Assembly (NCBI GenBank): GCA_947179485.1
Contig: OX359245.1
Coordinates: 44,503,067-44,567,066, forward strand
DNA: 64,000 nucleotides
Source: Allacma fusca
Taxonomy: Eukaryota; Arthropoda; Collembola; Symphypleona; Sminthuridae
Reading direction: 5' to 3'
In this document: positions 1 through 10,405 of the stretch, piece by piece
How the letters are laid out: each line of letters starts with the position of its first letter
Numbering within the stretch: the first letter of the stretch is position 1
Notes under the pieces: generated by a model
Database searches by the model: none
The model's input: only the letters and a program-made list of their open reading frames with translations
Told to the model about the DNA's origin: nothing
Translations under genes and position numbers: made by a program

Positions 1-29
1 CTAAAATGTTCTACTTTTCTTTTTGGTAA

Positions 30-1420
30 ATGGGAAAGTTCCCTCCATTAATTAAATTTCCGCGAGCTCATGAAGGAACCAAGATTTTGGGAATTAACTT
101 TGGAAAACCCAGCTACGTAACGCAAAATTGGGAAACTCTAATTACAAAAACTAGATCAAAAATACGCTACTACGAAATTAAATATCCAGAAGCTAATTCA
201 TTCATGAAATCCAAAATACTAAATAATTTCGTGTTGCCTCTCGTGTGGTTCACATTGAAAACTCTTGATCCACCTAAAGATTTTCTTGAAGAAATGTATC
301 TTATAATTAACAGCTACCTGTGGGGAAGCAGAAGAAAACTGGTCAAAAGAATCTTTGTTTGGCTACCACAGAGCAGTGGCGGTCTTGGTGTGAAGGATTT
401 ACAGACTCAGATTTCAATATTTCGACTTCGATTTGTAAATACGCTAACCAAAACAGTAAAGAATATCTTAACAGCTAACAACAAACTCCCTCAGTGATTT
501 CTATGTAAACATTTACAACATAATAAATGAAACGAAAGTGCGTCTCATACATGCAAGGACTGATTTACTAAATATAATAAGAACAACTAATACAAACTAC
601 ATCAGCACATCGGTCAGTAGATTTTTACAGAGCATCGGAATTGAAAACATCTTCAACCAAGAGCAAAACGAGCTACCCGAGAAAACTATAACAAGTGTGA
701 AACTACGACAATACAACAAATTTAGAGCTGAAATATCTTGTATATCGGTCGAGTGCAAAGACAAAAACTTATTGTCAGCAATTAACCCAGTGAATAATCA
801 ATATGTCAGCTTAGAGGACAACGCCTTTAAAACATGTGTTCTCCTCAGCAAATATCCGCCAAATCAGCAAACCATTTCCAAAATTCAGAACTACAACTGG
901 TCCCACCTCAACACATGTTTAACACTCCATGAGAAAATAGTAACTTGGAGAATATGGCATGGAGCAGCACTGACTACCAAATTAGCCTGCCATATGGGAA
1001 TTATTAAATCACTTGATTGTCCGTTTTGTCAAAGAAAGAAACTTTAAACAACTCATTATTTGCACTGCAATCATTTTGATGAGATTTGGAACTGGATCAA
1101 AACCACAATTGAGAAAAAATTCCCGTTGAAAATAAAAAATAGAACACGATTTCGGAAAAAGGACCTGCTTTAACCATTTTATATACGCTGCACATTATAC
1201 AATATATATTTTGCTTTATATGTATGTAAACAATTATAATATTACGATGAAACCTTTGGTTAAGTATAAACAAAGAATTTTTGATTTACTCTACGGTGAC
1301 TTCCAAAAATATGTACTCATTAATGGCGCTAAGTTAGGCTCTATGCAATTCAATGTGTATTGGTTTGATGCAGAATCTCTATTTGAAATATCTCACTCAA
1401 ACATTGATATACGTCTGTAA
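30..1420 (+). mobile_element. Non-LTR (LINE) retrotransposon ORF2 remnant, C-terminal part
   Basis: Three open blocks (30-497, 538-1047, 1211-1420) read as the end of a LINE reverse-transcriptase ORF. The first has the post-catalytic thumb pattern of LINEs: a KILGINFG start, then IINSYLWGSRRK, then a P-x-SSGGLGVKDLQ block. The second ends in the typical tail WRIWHGAALTTKLACHMG followed by CPFC. Past the in-frame TAA at 1045 the same frame continues with TTHYLHCNHF and then an IWNWI block, completing a Cys/His tail motif. The catalytic RT core and endonuclease would lie left of the window and are not seen. Stops and a frame change near 490-540 show that the copy is dead. I cannot name the clade. 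Confidence 0.8.
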
Positions 1421-1957
1421 ATGATCCTTGTAACATTTGAAACAAATATCAAGCTTATGCAATTTGTTCCACAACAATATATTTTAATACCTAAATGAAT
1501 TAAAACAGTGCAAAACCAAGAAAAGTGATAACCAGACCGCTCGTAAAGCCGGGAGAAATTGGCCACTCCTGTAATCCATTAGCCGGAGGCATACGTTTGT
1601 GGATGAGTAAACTTACAAGCAAATGGTTCTGAGTATAAATTAGGAAAATGCCAAATGTCAACTCTATCCTTGTGAAAATCACAAGCAACAATTTCTAGAG
1701 ACCGAATGAAATCAAAGACTTGATATATATATACTTTCTGTACAACAACAAATGCTAATAATTGTATTCAAAAGTTGAATTTGTATGAAAATGTTAAACC
1801 GTAATAAATGAAAAAAATGATGGGAAAAAAGTGCCTAAATAGTTGTTCCTTTTTTCCGAGCCTTTTCAATGGAAGCTAATTTTTAAAAAATGTTTTGTTT
1901 ATTCAAACAACATTTAAGTGAGAGCAACGAAAATAATTGGAAAGATACGACCATAAA
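1421..1957. other. Intergenic, no gene seen
   Basis: A+T-rich sequence between the LINE remnant and the decayed DUF4806-like exon. Only short chance frames are present. Confidence 0.5.
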
Positions 1958-2297
1958 TTACTTACCGCAAAAATAAACGACTTGCTTTAACACACATGTT
2001 CCCCACGTAGCTTGTGGTTTTATTACAGCCTCAATCCTACGAGTCACATTAGTTGATTTTTCAGGCCATTTACAAGTTGTCTGATCACCAGAAATCCAAG
2101 CGAATGGAACCACCTCAACGGAACTCCTTTTGGAGCTCCACAACTGTGTACATACTAAAATATTGATAATTAAAATTATGTCTCAAAACTGTAAGTATTT
2201 CTGAGTGGTCCTGCCGAATGTACATACACTTGGCCTTTATATTAGAAATTGGAACTAATTTTAAGGGCTTTGAAAAATTTTCTTTAGCGGTATGCAT
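1958..2297 (-). pseudogene. Decayed N-terminal exon of a DUF4806-like gene
   Basis: Two overlapping minus-strand frames together give a pattern I recall from the N-termini of insect DUF4806-type proteins. One frame reads YTVVELQKE; the other carries on as SSVEVVPFAWISGDQTTCKWP, and later has PQATWGTCVL. The family usually shows VVEF...VEVVP..W...CWWP...P...W...VL. The switch of frame between ELQKE and SSVEVV implies a frameshift. A consensus donor (GTAAGT) follows the block at its low-coordinate end. No downstream exon was found, so this is probably a broken fragment. Recognition is from memory and weak. Confidence 0.35.
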
Positions 2298-2487
2298 TCC
2301 TAGTAAGGAGCTTTTACAAGGATATGTGAAAACATCACCAACACTATTAATTGTTCTAGATAGAGTAAATATTTTTCCTGCAGAATCCAGTAAAATGTTT
2401 TCAGCTTTGTAGAATTCATTGTTTATAGTACAATAATAACTATCCTTGATGTTACATGCTATTGAACAATCGCTGAGAATACAACAC

Positions 2488-2829
2488 CTACTGTCGAGTC
2501 AAGCCAGACTGATACTTTACCAATTAAGGACAGGTGTGTTACGCACGCCTCTCTTGCCTGCGATTGGCCGATAATTTTTCATGCGTTTCAGCGCGAAATA
2601 AAAGGATGTATGCATATGCAATGTAAATATCTTGCAACATGATTACGAAATTGAAACTCGATGGTTCACTCGCTCATTACAAATACAGAGTCAATCTATG
2701 GTTGACAAGTAAACGATGGTTGACAGTCACTCTATGGTAACTAGCATAAGCCTGTCGGAGGCAAGAGAGGCGTGCGTAACACACCTGCCCTTAATTGGTA
2801 AAGTATCAGCCTGGCTTGACTCGACCGTA
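2488..2829. repeat. Inverted repeat, arms about 65-70 bp, spacer about 200 bp
   Basis: The left arm (about 2488-2557) and the reverse complement of the right arm (2761-2829) agree almost base for base, with two mismatches in the central 65 bp. Both carry GGTAAAGTATCAG on one strand and GTGTGTTACGCACGCC on the other. The right arm lies inside the 3' end of the transposase-like ORF; the left arm is outside it. It may be a subterminal inverted repeat of that transposon or a local inverted duplication. Confidence 0.85.
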
Positions 2830-4377
2830 TATTGCTTAAAGTGAACTGTTATTGAATCAGGTAAGGGACCTGTAGAATGCTCCTGCTTCGGTAATGGTGA
2901 GTTTAACTCTTCGGTTTCATCTAATGACTCCCGTTCAAAGAGTCGGCTTGATAACTGTTGAAGGCAGTTGCTAGGTCCACGAATCAACTTCTTTAAATTC
3001 CCCAAGTAACTTTCAAAAGGGAATGCGGAATATTCATCTAAGCTTCCCAGGTTTTCGGCGTCATCCATCAAATGTATCAGAGAATGCACGTTGTAGCTAA
3101 CATTTTCGTAGCTATAGTACTGTCCAAAAAAGTCAACAAAAATTTTAAAGCACTCTTTAGCAAAGGGATATTGGTCCACGCGGTTGCTCGTGGCGATTAA
3201 TAATCCATCTGAAAATAGTAGGTAATGTTCGTAAAGATTTTGTCGAATTTTATTTCGTAAAACTATTGGGGCAAGGTACGAAGTAAATAATCTTGCTTTT
3301 GTGGCTTTCCATTTTTCACAGAACTTTAGTGGCCGCGTTGTACGCTTAAATTCCACGGGAATGAATCGTCGATATGTTTGCAACAAATCTGAAATTCCAT
3401 TTATCACGTTGGATCCTTGCCGCACTGGTCTAGGTCCACGAACCTTCAAGCGGGGTTGGTCGTTATTCGAAATCTATTGAGTGGTGTTTTGGATGAATCC
3501 TCTGCCTAAACGTTTCGTCAGTTCTTTGAGCAGTAGTGCTACAGTCAAAGTAATCCTTTTTATTCCATTTACCCCTAACTTCACATTTTCACAACCTGTT
3601 TTGCTATTATGCCCTTTAATACACTTCACAAAAGCTCTCGCAGGAGCATCGCAAATGAAGACACATTTCCTAATATCTACAATGTACTTATTTTGTTTCA
3701 CATGGAATTCATCCCTTGACAGCTGTTGTAATTACTTTATAAGTTTCTCCAAAAATTCTGAAATGTTTTCGGGCTTTGAGCTTCCTAATTAGGCTGCAGG
3801 ATCACAAACAGTTGTTTGTGAACTTCGTCAAGTTCAGGATCTTGCAACAGCGAGTGATGCAGGTTATACAATAAACCAATATGAACGTATTGACCACTTC
3901 CCATTTGTACTACATTGGAATATCTTGAGGTACTTAAAAGGGTCCTTGCACAGCTTGGAATATCCTTATGTTGCTTCTGTAGAATTTTTAATAGTTTATC
4001 CAAAGAATTATGGGGTATATTACATTTTAATGCCCAATATTTCAAATCTTGTCGAAGATCGAAATCTTTGACGTAACTTTGTCCGTCGGAACTAGACAAA
4101 TTAGAAAATTTTGACGAAGAACTGACATCGGAAGATTTTTCACTAGTTTCATGATCACAGCTTCTGATCACAGATCCGGGGCATCATTGTAATTGAGTGA
4201 GCATTCATTTTCACAGGACTCACTTATGTTTTCAGGCACACTTGTATTCTTTAACGATTTATCAATTTCCGAAGCACGTTCATTATTTAACTTATCACTT
4301 AACTCTGCCAATTCCTTTTGTATTGAGATATGAATTTGTCTTCTCTTATGCCTAATACTGTAAATCTTAAATTCCAT
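2727..4377 (-). mobile_element. Tnp2/EnSpm(CACTA)-like transposase remnant with internal deletion
   Basis: Four minus-strand blocks are collinear with animal Tnp2-type transposases. 4168-4377 is a basic, coiled N-terminus (KIYSIRHKRRQIH). 3785-4171 has LKYWALKCNIPHNSLDKLL and an RTLLSTSR motif. 3474-3701 has the hallmark FICDAPARAFVKCIKGH. 2727-3449 has IPVEFKR, WKATKARLF and the DUF4218-like NVHSLIHLMDD...SAFPFESYLGNLKKL. The stretch that normally lies between the GH/Cys motif and IPVEF, which includes part of the catalytic core, is missing, and stops and frame changes separate the blocks. The element is therefore inactive. No CACTA terminal repeat was identified. Family assignment rests on remembered motifs of Tnp2 and DUF4218 proteins. 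Confidence 0.75.
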
Positions 4378-4792
4378 TCATCCCAATTTCAAATATATTT
4401 AATATTCATAAAAATATTACCTGGTTCAAATCCGATATATGGGACTAATTGGCTTCCAGGAATCACTATAGTCATGGCCACGATTGCACGTTAATATTAC
4501 AAAGAACGAAAGACATTTGGCGCTGTTACCGAATGCGCATCTTGATGGGCAGAAATACTTCAACGCCGATTTAGCATTACATTTTAGTCATTACTATGCC
4601 GATGCTAAACAAATATCTTAGCTGTGCTAGGATACAATGTTACTCAGACGCGTTGATATGAGCATTTAGCAGTTGATTTTCTATTGCATTTTTTATGCCA
4701 ACGATTTTATGCATTGGGTTACCATTATGATAATGCTATAAGTTCTACCATCATATTTTAACATTATCTAGATAATTATAGGTTCACTGGGT

Positions 4793-5131
4793 ATATACAC
4801 AAAATAACAGTAAACTCTGTTAACTCTTTGAAATTTAACCCGATATCAAATAAAGTCAGTGCACCCAGTATTTAATTATTTTTAGTTTAATTACAAGCCA
4901 ACGTTGTACTCCAAACTCTAAATTCAATGATACTCGACATTTGGACTGTTCAAGTTCCTAATAATGGGATGGAGTGTCCAAATGTTTTAGCGCCTTTTTG
5001 GTCCCGATAAAGAAACAATACTCTTATAAGATGGTCATCTACATTGAGTACCTACCTCTACCTTTTGTTAAGTTCAATCTTGTTAGTAGAGTAAACCCAT
5101 ACCATCGAGGAGCAACATTTCAAACATGTAT
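4793..5131. repeat. Dispersed repeat, copy A (about 340 bp)
   Basis: Collinear with 9069-9411 over its whole length with many substitutions and small indels. Shared blocks include ATATACACAAAATAA, ATCAAATAAAGTC, TTATTTTTAGTTTA and CTACATTGA(G/A)TACCTACCTCT. The two are direct copies about 4.3 kb apart. No coding content was seen, so the class is unknown. Confidence 0.8.
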
Positions 5132-5246
5132 AGCACCCTATCGGTTTCATGCACAAGACACATCAAGTCTGCAATCGATCTTGATCTACATAAGCCTTGA
5201 CCGTAAAATCAGGTGAAATTGACATCGACAAGTGTTGATCTGTTAG

Positions 5247-5361
5247 ACTAAATCAGGAGTACCTGTGCCTGTTCCCAAACTAAATCAGGAGTAGCTGTAC
5301 ATATTCCCAAACTAAATCCGGAGTACCTGTACATGTTCCCAAACTAAATCAGGAGTACCTT
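5247..5361. repeat. Tandem repeat, about 32-bp unit x 3.5
   Basis: Successive units begin ACTAAATCAGGAGTACCTGT and end in GTTCCCAA, with one to four changes per unit. The last unit is partial. Confidence 0.9.
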
Positions 5362-6382
5362 TTGTTCAGGTCTAGATTATTCATGTTTGTCCTTGCTTCT
5401 GGAGGGAAGTTTATTTAAATTTAGTAATAAGCTTCTGATATTTTACCTGTACGAATCCTATACTGTGTGCAGTGTGAATGTGAGAGTTTTGCATGTTGGC
5501 GTTCATTGTAACTTTGCTGCTTGGTTTATTTTTATCTTGCTTTGAATTACCTAATCTGTACAGTAAGGTTTCCGGAATCATGACATGATTCAGAACAAGG
5601 GCTTGACATCGACCTTTACGCGCCTTCGAGGCGTTAGTACCTGGGATCTTGGATCCAAGAACATAAGAAATATGATTTCTCACAGGGTCTTGGATCCAGA
5701 AACGATTTATTTTAACTAAGTACTAATTGCTCGCCTTTGGTTTGTTTACAGAGTCGTGATCCTGTCCTAAGTCCTTGACTCTAAATTAAAATTATTTAAT
5801 CTTATTATTGCTCATAGTTTTTCATCCCGCCACACCTCGAGTGTGTACACATTTTGTAATCGTCCTCACGCTGATGAGCGCACTAAGAAATTATAATGCG
5901 CTCACCCTGGCACTCATGAGGGTCCTCATTCAATCTACACGTAGATCGGACTCTACTAGTTTAATTGGATACTATTTTTTGAAATTTTCCGTTTATTATT
6001 ATTGATAGTTAATTTCACATAGCAAACAGGTCGTCATTACTGACTCTCCTTGACTATTTTTCTCTGGCTTAAAATGTCCTTCGTGACGTTCGTAGAACTG
6101 GGGGATAATACTCATATATATGATATTGATAGTAATACGCAACTGGTATTTTACTTTTCACAGGAGCAAAGCGGTACATAGATAATATGTCCCGCAACGC
6201 TCGATGGCATTATCATATGTATTTATTTACATTCTCAGCATGGCAGCAACGCTGGCAATAGTGTTGTGAACCCTGGTGACACTTATTGTTAGCATCCCAC
6301 TGACATGGAAAATCTTCGCGCACCCGCGCACTTGGTGCGTGGCCAAAAAAGTTCCCGTTCATATGCCAATGCAGTAGAGTTT
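5362..6382. other. Intergenic, no gene seen
   Basis: Unique-looking A+T-rich sequence with only short chance frames. No splice-supported coding pattern was found on either strand. Confidence 0.5.
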
Positions 6383-6750
6383 AAAAACTGGGGTGAGTTG
6401 CCATTTTTAAAGAAATTGTATTACCTACATACGTGCCAAAACTGGGTCGTTGCCACTTTTTAAAAATGTTATGCCCATACACGTGCCAAACTGGGATGAC
6501 TTGCCATTTAAAAAAAAGTTGTACCTACATATGTACGTGCCAAACTGCGATTAGCATATAAGTTGCAATTTTTTAAATTTGTGCTCATACAAGTGCCAAT
6601 TTTGGATGAGTTGCCATTTTTAAAAAAATGTTTACCTGCATACATGTCAAAGCGGGATTAGTTGCCACTTTTTGAAACATTTGGTGCCACTTTTTTAAAA
6701 TTTTGTGCCCATACACGTGCCAAACTGGGATGACTTGCCATTTTGTTAAA
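6383..6750. repeat. Degenerate tandem repeat, about 52-bp unit x 7
   Basis: Each unit reads roughly AACTGGGATGA-TTGCCA, a T/A run, TTGT, then CC(T/C)ACATACACGTGCC. Units differ in the A/T run length. The short minus-strand frames here are created by the repeat and are not genes. Confidence 0.85.
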
Positions 6751-8672
6751 AGAAGGACACCGCACAATCCTTACGAGAAAATGCCCTCTGTTCGATTTCA
6801 ACAAAAAAATTACTGCAGGGTGCGCCTTGATCCGTAGATCATTTTTGATAATTGCCCCGAAAAAATCTGACGACGGGATTCGGAGATATCCCAGGTCAAA
6901 GTTACCAAAAAATGAGGGGGGGGGGCTCATGGGGTACCAAAAAATTCAAACAGTGAAAATTAGCAATATAACTTCAAAAATGGCAAGAATAAAAATTAAA
7001 TAACGTGCAAAAAAAATTTCAACGAGATCTGACTTCAAAATTCAAAGATACTGACCTCCAAAGGTCAAAGAGGGTCGACACCGGTTTCATAATCTAAACG
7101 GTGACAAAACTAGCCCAGATTTTAATTAGGGCTTTAATTAGACACATCTTACACGTGTGCCGTGTTTGATTCCTGTTTGTGACACGATGACCCAGCTGTG
7201 ACCCCCGAGGTCAATATCTTACCCATACCGGACTTTGTGCCTAAAAATCATCCGAATTGCCCGTAAATAGACTAGAACTTTCATAGGATAACTACCATGC
7301 ATGTAAGTCTCATAATTCAACCAACAATGAACCAACACTGACCCACTTGATCAGTACGGTTCCCCCAAGCATCACATTGTTTCACGTACGGTTGGTTTGA
7401 TTCCACTTGATCGCCATGAGCTTGAATCTCAGTCACGCATCTCGCACCGAGGCCTGTCAAATCCGAGTTTATTTCTGCAAAAGCCTGACAAAGCAATTCA
7501 GTACTTAAATTACAACCCTCCTCCAAACAATTTTAATATTCAATCTTCCGGGAAATACTAAAATATTCTTTATATCACATTACTCTTACTTCTGCAGGCA
7601 GGATTCGTTTGAGAACTCTCTGTAGGAAGCCATCATTCAGGTACGAGTTTCCTAGTTTCGGCTGACCTTGTCTTGCCAATAAAATGACCCGGTTTTTGCA
7701 TGACAGAACACCTCGTCTAACTTATCCAAATCATTTGAATTATACCGTTATATTTGTATTTTTACAATCAATTGCAACAGTTCACATATGCATTATCTTA
7801 ATTAACATCTGTATCACAGATTATCATATTGCATATGAAAAATGTTTTAATAATAATAACATTAATCCCTTGAATATTTACCTATTTCAGTCTCTCAAAG
7901 TAATTATTAATTACAAAGCAGAATCACGCCAATGTAAATAATGTTGAATTTTCTCATAAGTAAATCAGATGCTACTGAAATAGAAATGGCTAAAATAAAT
8001 CCCAACTGACTGCCATGAGTATTACAAGCGAGCAATTCTACGTTGGTGTTGGTGCAATGGAGCTTACTTACACGGCCTTCAATGTTCAAATACGTTGAAT
8101 GCATTTTTTTAGGGATTTTTAGGGAAGCAAATCCCCATTTATCCGTATACTGTAATCTGTAATATTATTACTCATTGTTAATTATTATTATAATAGTATC
8201 TACATATAATACTTGTCTCTGGAAAACAGTTCACAACTCATTTCCGTTCCCCGCGATTGCCAATACAACTACATATATACAGATATATAATTACATATTG
8301 AGGTAATTATAGGAATCCTCACGATTGAACTAAATTAAATATTAAATCCACCCCCAAGATTTTTCCTACATAAGCAGTACGAACCCAACAATGTACCCCG
8401 TGATGAGGATTAGTACGATGGGAAAAACATTTAATACATTCTTAGCAATCTGAATTGTAAGCCCATAACCCAAGGGAAACAATTTCCTACATTCGATTTC
8501 CTTCCACACCTCACAGTTTCTACTGACGAATCCCTACTTATTGTCAGTTGTTGATGGTTGAATTGTGGAATAAGAGTGAGTATACACAATGGCAGACTAC
8601 AATTAGGTAGAAATTCACAGTTCATTCACTTTACTCTCTTTATGAGATCGGCCTCTAAAAGGAGCATTTTAC
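6751..8672. other. Intergenic, no gene seen; one G10 run
   Basis: Contains a run of ten G at about 6916-6925 and no frame with recognisable motifs. A few 60-85 codon frames are present but have low-complexity A/T-driven composition. Confidence 0.5.
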
Positions 8673-8878
8673 TCAAATATTGTAACATTTTGATATTTTG
8701 TCCAAATAGTGTAACATTTCGATATTTTGTCCAAATATTGTAACATTTTGGTAATTTGTCCAAATATTGTAACATGTTGTCCAAATACTGTAACATTTTA
8801 GTATTTTATCCAAATATTGTAACATTTTGATATTTTGTTTAAATGTTGTAACACTTTGACATTTTGTTCAAATATTTC
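8673..8878. repeat. Minisatellite, about 29-bp unit x 7
   Basis: Units follow CAAATATTGTAACATTTTGA plus TATTTTGTC with single-base changes. One unit (about 8759-8779) is shortened to 21 bp. Confidence 0.92.
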
Positions 8879-9068
8879 GGTCCCTATAAGAAGAAGTGCT
8901 CTCGTATGTACGATAATCTCCTACAACAATAATAATTTGTGCACTTTTATTTAATATTTTTGACCCTCAAATTCAAGTTCAGACTAAAACAAACTTCAGT
9001 GCCTCTTCTTGGATATTCAAAATGTGGAGTTCAAGTTCAGAAAGAGACTGTTAAAAAATATTATCCCC

Positions 9069-9411
9069 TATATACACAAAATAATAATAAACTCTTTTAA
9101 CCTGTTATAATTGAATCTGACATCAAATAAAGTCCGAGTAAGTACTTACACCCAGTATTCAATTATTTTTAGTTTATTTAAAAGTCAAAGCTATACAAAC
9201 TCCAAATCCAATGATACTTGACTGCTCAAATTCCGAATAATAAGATGGCAAGTGTCTAAATATTTTGGCCCGTTTCACCAGTCCCAATATAGAAAAAATT
9301 CTCTAATAAGGGAGTCCTCTACATTGAATACCTACCTCTGTACCTTCTAGGAAGTGCAATCTCGTTATTAAAGCAAACCCCTAAAATTGAGTAGCAACAA
9401 TTCAAACATCC
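9069..9411. repeat. Dispersed repeat, copy B (about 340 bp)
   Basis: Direct-orientation partner of 4793-5131; the shared blocks are listed there. It carries a small insertion (GAGTAAGTACTTA) relative to copy A. Confidence 0.8.
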
Positions 9412-10405
9412 ATTATTATCTACCACAAAAATTTTTTTTCCCCTATAGGAGCCATGACATATTCAATTTTATCTGTATGTGTACTACTCCTTTTTTATAG
9501 AGGGGTGCTCTTATAGTATACAGGGACTTTAATCTCAAAATTATTTTGACACAATCTCTCTCTCCCCATAGGTAATTACAATTAATGTCTTCCTTGTAAC
9601 AGCATACTCTTATAGAAATCAAAAGTTTTTATATCTATTACAGGGACACCCTCACACTCACATTGTACTGTACAGTGGATCCTCTCAATGTAACAGTCTC
9701 CCTTATAAACGAGACATTTCTTCATACGAAGAGAAATTTCGTCTCACAGTGCCCCAAGTGTACCACTTAAGTACTGTCGATTTTTCTCCCTGTAAATAAA
9801 ATTCGGAGTAAGTATAGTTCTAAAAAATTTTATTTCTTTTTTTAGGGGTGCTCCTTGAAACATCCGGGTTGACTGAATTTTATATTATTGAATTAATTTG
9901 TAAAGTAAAGAACTTATGTATATTGCTATATACCAAAGCGTGTGGAAGGAGCAGAGCCCTCCCATCTGTTGAGATGTGAGGAACGCAAGTGAGGAGTTCA
10001 TAAAGTTAATGCAAGTCAGAGCGGACGCATTCAAATGGGACGAGTAAGTCATTCGATGTTTTTCTCTTTGGACGGAGGACGTTCCAAAATTCCAAAAGGA
10101 ATATCCGTGTTATATAATAATTCTGAGTAAATTTATTCTCAAGACAATAATTACTCAGAATTGTAATTGATTCTTTCAATTATAGTGATTTCAAAGTGGA
10201 GTACACACTTATTGAGGGTCCATGGTTTTAAGAAACAAAGTCCAAGCCTCGAAGGTTGACAAGGATTAATTTAAAAAAGTGAAACACTCAGCAAATAATT
10301 AAGGATTTGTCAAGACAAGGCTGAGGAAATTAATTACCACAAAATTCAAGCTAGAGATTTTTATTTCTAAAGTTCAAGTCCCTTGACACAGAGGATCTGT
10401 CAATC
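9412..10405. other. Upstream region of cullin-5, with GTGCTCTTATAG-type decayed repeats
   Basis: Between 9470 and 9880 the motif GGGGTGCTC(C/T)TTATA recurs in degraded form, suggesting an old tandem or dispersed repeat. A perfect 12-bp inverted repeat (AATTCTGAGTAA at 10119-10130 and its complement at 10151-10162, 20-nt loop) lies about 250 bp upstream of the first codon. No TATA box could be assigned with confidence. Confidence 0.45.

Noticed and set aside
7317-7526. 69-codon minus-strand frame
   Set aside because: Balanced composition but no motif, no splice partner and no neighbouring coding sequence.
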